Assembly (NCBI GenBank): GCA_963575745.1
Contig: CAUYUJ010008558.1
Location: 421,881-485,880 of the forward strand
Direction: 5' to 3'
Source of the DNA: Prorocentrum cordatum
Taxonomy: Eukaryota; Sar; Dinophyceae; Prorocentrales; Prorocentraceae
DNA length: 64,000 nt
Made by a program: the position numbers and the translations under genes. Position 1 is the first letter of the stretch, and the number at the start of each line of letters is the position of its first letter. Positions 9,553-18,984 of the stretch are shown in pieces. A model generated the notes under the pieces. The model was not told where the DNA came from, ran no database searches, and saw only the letters and a list, made by a program, of their open reading frames with translations.

Positions 9553-12500
9553 ATGGCGAAGCGCGGCGGGACTCCTGGCCGCTCCTCGCTTGGGGGCGCG
9601 CCGCCCGCCAAGGTCGCCAAGGCCGCCGCGCCCGCCGGTGCGTCGACGCCCGGCCCGAAGGGCAGTCGCCCCGAGAAGCCTTCAGCGCCCGCCGCCCAGA
9701 TTCCGAGGCAGGTGCCTCCAGGCGCCCCTGCGGTTGTCGAGGCGCCGCCGCTGCCGGAACTCCCCGTCGGGGCGGGGGCGGCCAATTGCAGCGAGGAGAA
9801 GACTCAGACCTTGATGCGAGCCGTCGTCGCTTACAACAGGTACCACGTTCGGCGGGTCCCGAGGGGGGACTCGAGGTGGTTCACGGGATGGCTGGACCGG
9901 CCTGTGCACGAGCGCCAGCCCATCGCGATCAGGAGGCCCGACTCCGAACACGACCTGCTCACCTACTTCAGCCCGTGGAAGAGGGCAGAGGCCATCATCT
10001 CGTTCAACGGAACGGGCACTTACAAAGGGGGCGGCAACGTGTTCTGGTTGGACCCTTTCGTGGGGTCGTCTGGGAAGATGCGCCCCGTTGCAGGGGGCCC
10101 GCCGCTCTACCCAGCGTGCCTCGACGCCGCTGAGCAGCACGCCCTGGGCAGGATCCTGCAGAAAGGGCTCGCTCGGGGGGCGGCGAGCGCAGCGCACGAG
10201 GCCAGGATCAAGTTCTCCCACGTCTTCACCACATTCAGCTGGGACCTGGGCTCGTACGACGCAGACCACTTCGACTCCTCTTTGCCGCTGGTGTGTGGGC
10301 ACGTGGCCTTGTGGGGCTTCCATATCGCTTTGCTGCAAGCCCTCGGTCGCGGTGACGCGGCTTCTGTGGCGGTGTTGGTCCAGGCATCCCTCTGCGCGCC
10401 CATCGAGGGCGTCATCGTGGAGTCTGAGGAGAGGCTCTCCATGCTCTCCATGGCCACGTGCGACGGCGCCCGCAAAACGCACGCTTACCTGAAGAATTCC
10501 TTCCCCGCGTTCGCTCGCAAGCTCATGGTGGCCCTGGGCGACTGCCCGCCTGAAGGGGCAGCAGCCAGGCTCGCATTCTGCGCCCAGGAAGGCATCCGCT
10601 ACAACGGCACCGCCGCGCACAGGAGCATGCTCTGCGCGGCGCAGAACTGCCGCGAGAGGCTCGACGACAGGGCGCTCCGCACCCTGCGCTACATAGAGAG
10701 CAGGAGAGGCTCGAGAAAGAGCGACCTCACCTCGAACTTCACCACCCTGAACCGCATCCTGCAGTTCTGCGCGACGGAGGTCCGCAAGGGAAATGCCGCC
10801 ATGTGGGGCGCCGTGACGGCCGCCGATCTCGCCGACCACGTCGTGGACTACATCGCCTGGGCCCTCGACCACGACCTGGTCGAAGGAGATGGGGTGACAG
10901 CCTCGTGGCTGGCTGGCTCAGACCGCGTGGAAGCTAAGGATCGCCGCCACGCAGGGGCGATGAGGATGGCGCTGGCAAAGATCTACGTGCGCGTCTTCAT
11001 TCACTCCCTGGCGCAGGACCTCCCGGACTCCAGTGGCGCCAAGCAGGACTGCCTGCGCGTCTTGCCCCACTTCTCTGGCTACGCTGTCTTCGGCGGGACC
11101 TGCGGGGCCGCGGCCGCGGGCGCCCCGCCGCCAGCGGCCGACGAGGGGGGCGAGGAGACCGGAACGGCAGGCCAGAGAGGGCTGGAGGACGACGACCCCC
11201 TCGCGAAGATGAAGACGCATACCGCAGGGGGAGCCGCGCAGCTCCTCCAGTTCTTCTTCGACCTGTTCAGCCAGAGATTCGACGAAAGCCTCCGCGAGTT
11301 CCTCGCCGCAGACGCCCGCGTGCATCAGCCCGTGTGCCAGGTCAAATGGGAGGAGTGGTCGCAAGCAGACTTCGTGGAGATCAGGAAGGCGCTGGGCCTG
11401 CGCAGAATCGCAGTGCCAGCCTGCGAGGGCTCTGGCGCGCCCGCTGCCTCGACGCGCGGGCTGAGGCGGAGCCTCTCAGCGGCAGGCGACGACGGGCCGG
11501 ACGACGAGGACGTCAACGACCGCGAGAAGGAGATCGCCCAGGAGCGCGCGGAGGCGTGGAACCAGGCGCAGGCGCTCCGCAGCAAGCGGCTGACGCCATC
11601 GTTCATGAAGGCCGACAGGATGTCCAAGGATAACCTCGACAAGTGGTGGGAGACGCAGACGGCAGCGCTCCAGTTCCAGGGGGGGCCCGGCAAGTCGCAT
11701 CGCGTCTTCGTGTTGTCGGGGGAGAGGTGGACCTACGAGACGGGCGCGGCTCCGTGGGCGGAAGAGCCCCCGTCGCCAGACACCTTGCGCGTGGTATTGG
11801 AGTGGCTCTTGGATCGGCAGGACCCCTGCGACGCGCTCCTCGTCTTCGACGGCCGATCCTCCTCGATCCGCGCGACCATGCAGGAGGTGATGAGGAAAGC
11901 TCGCAACGTCAGCGACATCTGGATCGTCTACCAGCCGAAGAGGGAGGCTGGAGGGCGCAGGGTCGTCTTCGGGTCCAGGAACCGCGAGGTCGGGTGGGTC
12001 AGCTTCCCCGCCCCCCGCGCCGACGTCCCGGCGCAGGAGCGCAAGGCCGCGCGCTCCGCAGGCAACGAGTGGGGGTCGACCACCTTCTCGTCGACGTTCT
12101 CGAGTATGGCCCCCACGGCGTGGGGGCAGTTGCCCTGCATCGCTCTCGCCGACAAGGCGAAGATCATCGGGGCCAGGGCGCCCGTGCCCCCGAGCAAGGT
12201 TTTCGACTCGGACCTCGGTTGCCCGTTGTGCTGGCAGGAGGTGAAGTCGAAAGACCTCTGGAGCGCCCTGCTCTTGGCCACAAAGGCAGATTTCGTGGTG
12301 GACTTGGGCGTCGGCGGCGGCATCGCGGCACGGTCGTGCCTTGCTCTCGGCGCCCCCTGGGTCGGCCTCTGCTGGAACCAGGTGCGCGCCCCATGGCTCA
12401 ACAACGTCCCCGACCGCTGGACGTTGGAGGAGATCGTCTGTCAACGGCCCCCCCTGCACGAGCAGGACTTGGCGAAGCTCGCGCGGGCGCATTTCTCGGA

Positions 12501-12564
12501 CGTGCTGCAGCAGCTCCAGGACCGCGAGGCCGCGGAGCACGAGGAGGGCGAGGGGCGGCGGTAG
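9553..12564 (+). CDS. Large paralogue 1, methyltransferase-like C-terminus (1003 residues)
   Basis: I start at ATG 9553 (MAKRGGTPGRSS). An upstream in-frame ATG at 9424 would add 43 residues, but the paralogue lacks a matching region. The N-terminal 80 residues are Ala/Pro/Lys-rich, followed by a conserved body (MRAVVAYNRYHVRRV, FNGTGTYKGGGNVFWLDPF). There is an acidic linker near residue 650 (DDGPDDEDVNDREKE) and a C-terminal region with CPLCW and then VVDLGVGGG at about residue 913. That last motif matches motif I of SAM-dependent methyltransferases, and WVGLCWN follows as a possible second strand. The tail is Glu-rich. It is close to the ORF at 15806. The C-terminal region resembles a multicopy dinoflagellate family I recall; catalytic activity is untested and residues beyond motif I are not recognised. 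It is intronless, consistent with a tandem dinoflagellate gene. Confidence 0.7.
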   Translation: MAKRGGTPGRSSLGGAPPAKVAKAAAPAGASTPGPKGSRPEKPSAPAAQIPRQVPPGAPAVVEAPPLPELPVGAGAANCSEEKTQTLMRAVVAYNRYHVRRVPRGDSRWFTGWLDRPVHERQPIAIRRPDSEHDLLTYFSPWKRAEAIISFNGTGTYKGGGNVFWLDPFVGSSGKMRPVAGGPPLYPACLDAAEQHALGRILQKGLARGAASAAHEARIKFSHVFTTFSWDLGSYDADHFDSSLPLVCGHVALWGFHIALLQALGRGDAASVAVLVQASLCAPIEGVIVESEERLSMLSMATCDGARKTHAYLKNSFPAFARKLMVALGDCPPEGAAARLAFCAQEGIRYNGTAAHRSMLCAAQNCRERLDDRALRTLRYIESRRGSRKSDLTSNFTTLNRILQFCATEVRKGNAAMWGAVTAADLADHVVDYIAWALDHDLVEGDGVTASWLAGSDRVEAKDRRHAGAMRMALAKIYVRVFIHSLAQDLPDSSGAKQDCLRVLPHFSGYAVFGGTCGAAAAGAPPPAADEGGEETGTAGQRGLEDDDPLAKMKTHTAGGAAQLLQFFFDLFSQRFDESLREFLAADARVHQPVCQVKWEEWSQADFVEIRKALGLRRIAVPACEGSGAPAASTRGLRRSLSAAGDDGPDDEDVNDREKEIAQERAEAWNQAQALRSKRLTPSFMKADRMSKDNLDKWWETQTAALQFQGGPGKSHRVFVLSGERWTYETGAAPWAEEPPSPDTLRVVLEWLLDRQDPCDALLVFDGRSSSIRATMQEVMRKARNVSDIWIVYQPKREAGGRRVVFGSRNREVGWVSFPAPRADVPAQERKAARSAGNEWGSTTFSSTFSSMAPTAWGQLPCIALADKAKIIGARAPVPPSKVFDSDLGCPLCWQEVKSKDLWSALLLATKADFVVDLGVGGGIAARSCLALGAPWVGLCWNQVRAPWLNNVPDRWTLEEIVCQRPPLHEQDLAKLARAHFSDVLQQLQDREAAEHEEGEGRR

Positions 12565-12765
12565 GCGTAGGAGGAGGCAGAGTCTGACCCAGAGCCTCGA
12601 CGCCTGGGAGGCCCGAGGCTGCGTCTGCGACGCCGAGATGCCCCGCGCTCTCGCAGGGGGCCGGCTCCGACGATTTTCTTTCGAGCGCCTGCAGCCGCGT
12701 TTTCCGAGAGATTCCCAGACGATCCGACCCGTGCAGGGCCCGCGTCCGCGAGGGAAAATTCTGAA
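12565..12765 (+). repeat. Duplicated 3' flank, copy 1
   Basis: About 200 bp after the stop of paralogue 1 align by eye with 18770-18972 after paralogue 2. Shared blocks include AGAGCCTCGACGCCTGG, GATGCCCCGCGC and TTCTTTCGAGCGCCT. It is probably 3' UTR plus downstream sequence. The homology ends at an AGG microsatellite here but at a 22-bp satellite after copy 2. Confidence 0.75.
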
Positions 12766-12785
12766 AGACGACGGGGGCCCACGGT

Positions 12786-13068
12786 GACGGGGGATGGGGG
12801 GGGGGGAAGGAGGAGGAGGAGGAGGAGGAGGAGGAGGAGGGGGAGGAGGAGGAGGAGGAGGAGGGAGGAGGAGGAGGAGGAGGAGGAGGAGGAGGAGGAG
12901 GGAGGGAGGAGGGAGGAGGAGAGGAGGAGGAGGAGGAGGAGGAGGAGGAGGAGGGAGCAGGGATGCGGCACGAGGAAGGGGAAGAGGAGGAGTCCGCGGG
13001 TTGTGAGTCCGAGTCTGAGGAGGAGGAGGACGGAGGAGGAGGAGGAGGAGGAGGAGGAGGAGGAGGAG
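12786..13068 (+). repeat. AGG/GGA microsatellite, two blocks
   Basis: Long GGA-repeat tract to about 12955, about 60 bp of ordinary sequence, then a second block to 13068. Confidence 0.95.
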
Positions 13069-13199
13069 GTAGGAGGCATAAGGAAGGAAAGCGGGACGAC
13101 GACATCGAGGATGCGAAGTCGGGTCTTGAGGAGCCGGGTTTTCGGGATTTGTTGTGGCGAGGGGGTTGTCCAAGACTCGCAGAGCCATCTTGTAACGCC

Positions 13200-13400
13200 A
13201 TTTTGGCGCCACCTCGGGGTTCTTTCAGGGTCGCTCGGGGGCGCGGAAGGGGCCCTCTTGGGGCGCATGCCGGGGGGTCCGGGGGGCCTCTCGGGGCCCT
13301 CTGAGAGGCAGGCGGCGTGCACTGGCGGCCCCCTTGGAAGCTCAGAGAGGGCGTGGTGGGGCCCTCTTGGGCCGCTCTTGGACTTCTCTTGGGCGTTTTT
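13200..13400 (+). repeat. CTTGGGG-type repeat domain 2
   Basis: Irregular GGGGCCCTCTTGG words, like 8805-9070. It directly precedes the degenerate GCCATGC domain. Confidence 0.65.
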
Positions 13401-13427
13401 GGGGCCGTCGTCGGCTGTGCTTTCCCC

Positions 13428-14405
13428 AGGCTGCCGCCATGCCGACTGCATGCCGTCGACATGCTGTTGCCGCTTTGATGTAGCGATATTGCCCTGCTGT
13501 TGCCTCGCTGTTGCCGTGCGGACGTTTCGCTGATGCCATGACGGTGGCATTCTGCGGCAGCGCTGTGGCAGTTTTCCTGTGTTCCGCCGTTGCCGCGCGG
13601 TTGCCTCGCGGTTTCCGTGACGTTGCCCCCGCCATTGCCAGGCGAATGCTGGACGGCGGCTATTCTGTCGCCATGCTGTTGCCATGCGAGCGCCGCGCCG
13701 CTGCCGCGCGGATCTCTTGCGGTTGCCATGCTGTCGCTTTGCCGTCGCCATGCCGGGGCCATGCTGCGTCCGAGCTGCAGACAAGCTATTGCCGTGCTCT
13801 TGCCCTGCCACTGCCAAGCTGTTGCCATGCGCATGCACTGCTGTCGCCATGCCGTGGCCGTGCTGTTGCCAGGCATGTTGCCGTGCCTCTGCCATGCTGT
13901 TGCCATGTTGATGCCATGCTTTTGCCATGCTTCTGCCGAGCGGATGCCTGGCTGCTGCCATGCTGTGCCCACGCTGCTGCCATGCTGTCGCCGTGCCGTT
14001 GCCATTCCGTCGCCGTGCTGTCTCCGTGCTGCCGGGCTGCTGGTGCCATGCTCTGGCCTCGCTGCTGCCATGCTGCTGCAATGCCGCTGCCATGCTGCTG
14101 CCACGCGGTTGCCAGACATGGCCGCGCCGATTTCACGCTGTTGCCGCGCCGTTGCCGTGCTGTCTGCATGCTCTTGCCGAGTTGTTGCCATGCTCTAGCC
14201 GTGCTCTGGCCATGCTTTTCCCGTGCTGTTCCCCCGCCGTGGCCGTGCCGATCCAATGCTGCTGCCATGCTGTCGCCGCGCTGATGCCGCGCCGCGACCC
14301 TGCCGCGGGCGCGCTGTCGCCATGCCTGAGCCATGGTGTCCCCGCGCGGTGGCCGCGCTGCTGCCATGCCACGCCCTGCCATCGCCATGCCGTCGCCGTT
14401 CCACC
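13428..14405 (+). repeat. Degenerate GCCATGCTGTT repeat domain
   Basis: Nearly 1 kb of short diverged units around GCCATGCTGTTGCC, about 11-12 bp long. This looks like half of the 22-bp unit and may be an old or precursor form of that satellite. Open frames here (Cys/His/Ala-rich) are repeat artefacts. Confidence 0.8.
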
Positions 14406-14471
14406 GCAACGACAGCGCGGGACGACGGGCGGGACGACTACCGGAACGATCTGGGCAGGCCCTCTCGGGAA

Positions 14472-14554
14472 GGCGCCGACTTGCGCAAGTCAGGAGTGTA
14501 ATTTTCCGGCCCGCGGCCGGAAACTTACATTCCTGACCTGCGCAAGTCGGCGCC
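14472..14554. repeat. 83-nt hairpin with nested palindromes
   Basis: Arms of about 38 nt start at GGCGCCGACTTGCGCAAGTC and end in the complementary sequence at 14554, meeting at GGCCCGCGGCC. Each arm contains the perfect 14-bp palindrome GACTTGCGCAAGTC. It is a foldback element or a strong cruciform/RNA hairpin. It abuts the tandem duplication that begins at 14553. Confidence 0.85.
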
Positions 14555-15345
14555 TCCAGAGCGTTTTCGGGCCATCGTGGGACCCTCGTGGGAGCCTCTG
14601 TGGCGATCTTGGGGTCGTCTTGGGCCGACTCGGGGCCCTCTTGGGAACCTCGCGCGCTGTCTTGGCGCTAGCCTGGGGGTTCTTCGGACTGTCTTGGGCC
14701 GCCGGAAACCCAAACCAGTGATAGCTGCCAACATCTTGCACAACAAATACGTAAAGTCACGTTTGTTTACCCCCTCGAGCTCTCTCGGAGGGCCTCCTGG
14801 AGCTCTCTCGGGCCGCCTCGAGGGATCTTGGGCCGTCTTGAGGTCGTCTTGAGAGCCTCTCGAGCCGTCTAGAGGCCATGCCGAGAGGCACTCGAGGCGT
14901 CTTCGACTATCTTGGGCCGTTTTGATGTCGTCTTGGCTGTCATACCAGGTAGGGGGCGCCTCCGCAGCGTTTTCGGGCCATCGTGGGGCCCTCGCGGGAG
15001 CCTCTTTGGCGATCTTGGAGTCGTCTTCGGCCGACTTGGGGCTCTCTTGGGAGCCTCGCGCGCTGTCTGGGCGCTATCCTGGAGGTAGCTCGGACCGTCT
15101 TGGGCCGGCGGAAACCCAAACCAGTGATAACTGTAAAATCTGTCGCAAAAAAAAGGATCACGATTGCTTACCCCTTCGAGCTCTCTCGGAGGGCCTCCTG
15201 GAACTGTCTCGGGCCGCCTCGAGGGATCTTGGGCCGTGTGGAGCCCATCTTGAGAGCCTCTGGAGCCGTCTAGAGGCCATGTCGAGAGGCACTCGAGGCG
15301 TCTTCGACAATCTTGAGCCTTTGTGATGTCGTCTTGGCTGTCTTG
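14553..15345 (+). repeat. Tandem direct duplication, two units of about 390 bp
   Basis: Unit 1 (14553-14940) and unit 2 (about 14957-15345) share the same order of words throughout: GCGTTTTCGGGCCATCGTGG, GGAAACCCAAACCAGTGATA, CTCGAGCTCTCTCGGAGG and GAGAGGCACTCGAGGCGTC. Both are built from CTTGGGCC-type words. The short middle segment around 14735-14760 versus 15130-15160 is the least conserved. No gene is seen. Confidence 0.85.
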
Positions 15346-15501
15346 GAGGCCCTCTTGAAAGGCCATCCCGGCCGAGAGGATGCCGAAGAGAAAGCGGAAG
15401 AGCGATATCAGAGGGGACGATTTTTCACATACGCATGCGATGAGGGGGCGGGGTCGGCCTTAGAAAAAAAAACCCGAACCTCACTCGGACACATTCTAAC
15501 G

Positions 15502-15532
15502 CGCCCACTCCGTGCAGGCACGGTGGCGGATT
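15502..15532 (+). repeat. Conserved 30-bp block with CCGTGC/GCACGG hairpin, copy 2
   Basis: Near-identical to 61-90. The preceding 40 bp are also partly alike (an A-run followed by CCCGA(A)CCT). Confidence 0.6.
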
Positions 15533-15535
15533 GCC

Positions 15536-15730
15536 GTGCTGTCGCTTCGCTATGGCCATGCCATTGCCATGCTATTGCCATGCTCTTGCCATGCCCAGGC
15601 CGCGCTGTCGCCGTGCGCGTGCCGCGCAGTCGCCGCGATGTTTCCACGATGCTGCGCGGTACTGCGACGCAGCGCCCTCGCGGGCGCTATGCCGCGCTGC
15701 TGCCGTTCCCATGCCGCGCGGCTGGGTCGG
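15536..15730 (+). repeat. Degenerate GCCATGC repeats ahead of paralogue 2
   Basis: GCCATGCTATTGCC- and GCCATGCCCAGGCC-like units, then GCCGCGC words. They correspond in position to the repeats upstream of paralogue 1 and of the gene at 4071. Confidence 0.6.
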
Positions 15731-15805
15731 ATTGCCGCAGCCGTTCTGGATCCCAGGCCAGCCCAGAGCACCGCTCAGATCGCCGCGCAGCATCCCTGCT
15801 TCGCG

Positions 15806-18769
15806 ATGGCCCCCTCGCCCGCGCGCGCGCCGCCCACGAAGGTCGCCAAGGGCGGCGCGAAGGGCGCTGGCCCCGAGCAACCTCCAGCGCCCGCCGCCCC
15901 GATGCCGACGCCAACGCCTCCGGGCGCCTCTGCGGACGTTGCGGCGCCCCGCGTGCCGGTGTTCCCCGTCGGGGAGGAGGCGGCCAACTACACCGAGGAA
16001 AAGACGGAGACCCTGATGCGAGCCGTCGTCGCTTACAACAGGTACCACGTTCGGCGGGTCATGAAGGAGGACTCCAGGTGGTTCAAGGGATGGCAGGACC
16101 GGCCCGTGCACGAGCACCAGCCCCTCGCCATCAAGAAGCCCGACTCCAAGGACGACCTGCTCACATACGTCAGCCCGTGGAAGAGGGCAGAGGCCATCAT
16201 CTATTTCAACGGAACGGGCGCGTACAAAGGGGGCGGCAACGTGTTCTGGTTGGACCCTTTCGTGGGGTCTTCTGGGAGGATGCGCTCCATTGCTGGGGAC
16301 CCGCCGCTCTACCCAGCGTGCCTCGACGCCGCTGAGCAGTACGCCCTGGGCAAGATACACCAAGAAGGGGTTGCGCGGGGGTTGGTTAGCGCGGTGCACG
16401 AAGCGAGGATCAAGTTCCCCCACACATTCACCGCTTTCGGTTGGAACTTGAGTGGGTTCGACGCCGACCATTTCGACTCCTCTCTGCCGCTCGTCTGCGG
16501 CCACGTGGCTCTATGGGGCTTCCACCCCGCTCTGACGAAGGCCCTCGTGGCAGGTGACATGGCTTCGGTGGCGGCGTTGGCCCAGGCCGCCCTCTGCGCG
16601 CCCGTCGAGGGCGTCATCGTGGAGTCCGAGGAGAAGCTCTCCGTGCTCTCTATCATGACGAGCGACGCCGCTCGCAAGCAGTACGACTACCTCAGGAATT
16701 CCGTCCCCGCGTTCGCTCGCAAGCTCACGGTGGCCCTGGACGGCGCTCAGACAAAAGGGGCGGCAGCCAGGCTCGCATTCTGCACTGAGAATAACGTCCG
16801 CTTCAACGGCACGGTCGTGCACAGGAGCATGCTCTGCGCGGCGCAGAACTGCCACGAGAGGCTCGACGACCGGGCGATCCGCACCCTGCGCTACATCGAG
16901 AGCAAGAGTGGAGCGAGCAAGTGCGAGCTCACCTCGAACTTCACCACCCTGAACCGCATCCTGCAGGTTTGCACGAAGGAGGTCGATAAGGGCAACGCCG
17001 CCATGTGGGGCGCAGTGACGGCCACCGATCTCGTCAACCACGTGTTGGACTACATCGCCTGGGCCCTTGACCGCGACAAGGTCGAAGGAGGTGGCGTGAC
17101 AACCTCGTGGCTGGAGAAGAAGAAGAAGGACAGCGACGAAGCAGGGGCGATGAGGATGACGCTGGCTAAGGTCTACGTGCGCGTCTTCGTCCACTCCCTG
17201 GTGGACGACCTCCCTGACTCCAGCAGCGCGAAGAAGGAGTTCCTCGGCGTCTTGCCGCACTTCTCGAGCTACGCTGTCTTCGGTCGGACGTTCGGCACCG
17301 CGGCTAAGGGCGCCTCGGCGCCCGCGGGCGGCGACGGGCAGGCGGAGGCAGACACGGCAGGCCACAGTGGGGTGCAGGTCGACGACCCCTTCGGGAAGAT
17401 GAAGGCGCAGACCGCTGGGGCGGCCGCGAAGCTGCTCGTGTTTTTCTTCGACCTCTTCAGCCAGAGTTTCGACGACAGCCTCCGCCAGTTCCTGGCCGCA
17501 GACGCCAACGTGAATCAGGCCGTGTGCCAGGTCAAGTGGGGGGACTGGACGCAAGCAAACCTCGTGGAGATCAGGAGGGCGCTGGGCCTCCACAGGATGA
17601 CCGTGCCAGCCAGCGAGGGTTCGGACATGCCCGCTGCCTCGACGCGCGGTCTGAAGCGGAGCCTCTCGGCGGCGGGCGACGACGGCCCGGGCGACGAGGA
17701 CGCCGACGACCGCGAGAAGGAGATCTGCAAGGAGCGCGCGGAGGCGTGGGGCCAGGCGCAGGCGCTCCGCCGCAAGTGGCTGACGCCCACGTTCATCAAG
17801 ACCGACAGGCTTGCCAAGGAGCAACTCGACAAGTGGTGGGAAAAACAGACGGCCGCGCACCAATTCGAGGGCCGCCCCGGCAAGTCGCATCGCGTCTTCG
17901 TGTTGTCGGGGGAGAGGTGGGCCCACGAGACGGGCGAGACTCCGTGGGCGAACGAGCCCTCGTCGCCGGCCTCCCTGGACATGGCGCTGGACTGGCTCTT
18001 GGAGCGGCAGGGCCCGTGCGACGCGCCCCTCGTATTCGACGGCCGCTCCTCCTCGATCCGCGCGACGATAGAGAAGAAGATGGCGGGGGCTCGCCACGTC
18101 AGCGACATCTTGATCATCTACCAGCCGAAGGCGGAGACGGGGGGGCAGAAGGCCGTGTTCGGCTCCAGGAACCGCGAGGTCGGGCGGGTCAGCTTCCCCG
18201 CATCGAGGCCCCACGTCCCGACGCAGGAGCGCAAGGCCGCTCGCTGTGGAGGGGACGACTGGGAGTCGACCACCTACTCGTCGACATTCTCGAGCATGAC
18301 CCCCCTGGCGCGGGGCCAGCTCCCGAGCATCGCCCTCGCGGACAAGAGCAAGATCATCGGCGCCAGGGCGCCCGTGCCCCCGCGCGCGACGTTCGACGCA
18401 GACCTCGGATGCCCGCTCTGCTGGCCGGAGGTGAAGTCGAAGGACCTCTGGGGCGCCCTGCTGGAGGCCGCTAACGCTGACTTCGTGGTGGACTTGGGCG
18501 TCGGGGGCGGAATCGCGGCGCGGTCGTGTCTCTCTCTCGGCATCCCGTGGGTCGGCCTCTGCTGGAACCAGGTGCACGCTCAGTGGCTCAACGACGTCGT
18601 CGACCGCTGGGCTCTGGAGGAGATCGCGACGAAGGGTTCCCCCTTGCACGAGGAGGACTTGGCGAAGCTCGTGCGCGAGCACTTCTCGGACGTGCTGCAG
18701 CAGATCAAGGACCGCGACGAGATGGCGCAGGAGGACTCGGAGGAAGAGGAGGGCGAGCCAGAGGGGTAG
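15806..18769 (+). CDS. Large paralogue 2, methyltransferase-like C-terminus (987 residues)
   Basis: I start at ATG 15806 (MAPSPARAPPTKVAKG), which aligns with the N-terminus of paralogue 1. The longer frame from 15512 begins with GTG and reads through degenerate repeats, so I reject it. It has the same layout as paralogue 1: Ala/Pro/Lys-rich N-terminus, long conserved body with many identical runs (MRAVVAYNRYHVRRV, KSHRVFVLSGERW, VFDGRSSSIRAT), acidic linker, CPLCW, and VVDLGVGGGIAARSC near residue 892. The tail is Glu-rich. Differences are mostly substitutions plus small indels, suggesting both copies have been under protein-level constraint since duplication; a dN/dS estimate would test this. 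The copies are offset by about 6.2 kb. Function is unknown beyond the possible SAM-binding motif. Confidence 0.7.
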   Translation: MAPSPARAPPTKVAKGGAKGAGPEQPPAPAAPMPTPTPPGASADVAAPRVPVFPVGEEAANYTEEKTETLMRAVVAYNRYHVRRVMKEDSRWFKGWQDRPVHEHQPLAIKKPDSKDDLLTYVSPWKRAEAIIYFNGTGAYKGGGNVFWLDPFVGSSGRMRSIAGDPPLYPACLDAAEQYALGKIHQEGVARGLVSAVHEARIKFPHTFTAFGWNLSGFDADHFDSSLPLVCGHVALWGFHPALTKALVAGDMASVAALAQAALCAPVEGVIVESEEKLSVLSIMTSDAARKQYDYLRNSVPAFARKLTVALDGAQTKGAAARLAFCTENNVRFNGTVVHRSMLCAAQNCHERLDDRAIRTLRYIESKSGASKCELTSNFTTLNRILQVCTKEVDKGNAAMWGAVTATDLVNHVLDYIAWALDRDKVEGGGVTTSWLEKKKKDSDEAGAMRMTLAKVYVRVFVHSLVDDLPDSSSAKKEFLGVLPHFSSYAVFGRTFGTAAKGASAPAGGDGQAEADTAGHSGVQVDDPFGKMKAQTAGAAAKLLVFFFDLFSQSFDDSLRQFLAADANVNQAVCQVKWGDWTQANLVEIRRALGLHRMTVPASEGSDMPAASTRGLKRSLSAAGDDGPGDEDADDREKEICKERAEAWGQAQALRRKWLTPTFIKTDRLAKEQLDKWWEKQTAAHQFEGRPGKSHRVFVLSGERWAHETGETPWANEPSSPASLDMALDWLLERQGPCDAPLVFDGRSSSIRATIEKKMAGARHVSDILIIYQPKAETGGQKAVFGSRNREVGRVSFPASRPHVPTQERKAARCGGDDWESTTYSSTFSSMTPLARGQLPSIALADKSKIIGARAPVPPRATFDADLGCPLCWPEVKSKDLWGALLEAANADFVVDLGVGGGIAARSCLSLGIPWVGLCWNQVHAQWLNDVVDRWALEEIATKGSPLHEEDLAKLVREHFSDVLQQIKDRDEMAQEDSEEEEGEPEG

Positions 18770-18972
18770 CCGTGAGCGCGCTAGCAGGTGGCAGAGCTTG
18801 AGCCAGAGCCTCGACGCCTGGCTGGCCCCTGCCTCCGTCCGCGCCGCCGCGATGCCCCGCGCCCTCGCAGGGGGCGGCTCAGGGGATGTTCTTTCGAGCG
18901 CCTTCGCGCGCATTTTGCGAGAGAATCCCCCTTGGATTCGGCCCGCGCTCGGCCCGCGTCCGCCAGGAAACA
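18770..18972 (+). repeat. Duplicated 3' flank, copy 2
   Basis: Matches 12565-12765 after paralogue 1 and runs straight into the second 22-bp satellite array. Confidence 0.75.
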
Positions 18973-18984
18973 TGGCTCGACGCG

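Noticed and set aside
13190-13205. CCATTTTGGC resembling the spliced leader
   Set aside because: Only 10 bases match, they form part of a small palindrome (GGCGCC follows), and no ORF begins nearby.
15512-15805. Longer N-terminus for paralogue 2
   Set aside because: The upstream start is GTG and the added part reads through degenerate GCCATGC repeats; ATG 15806 aligns with paralogue 1.
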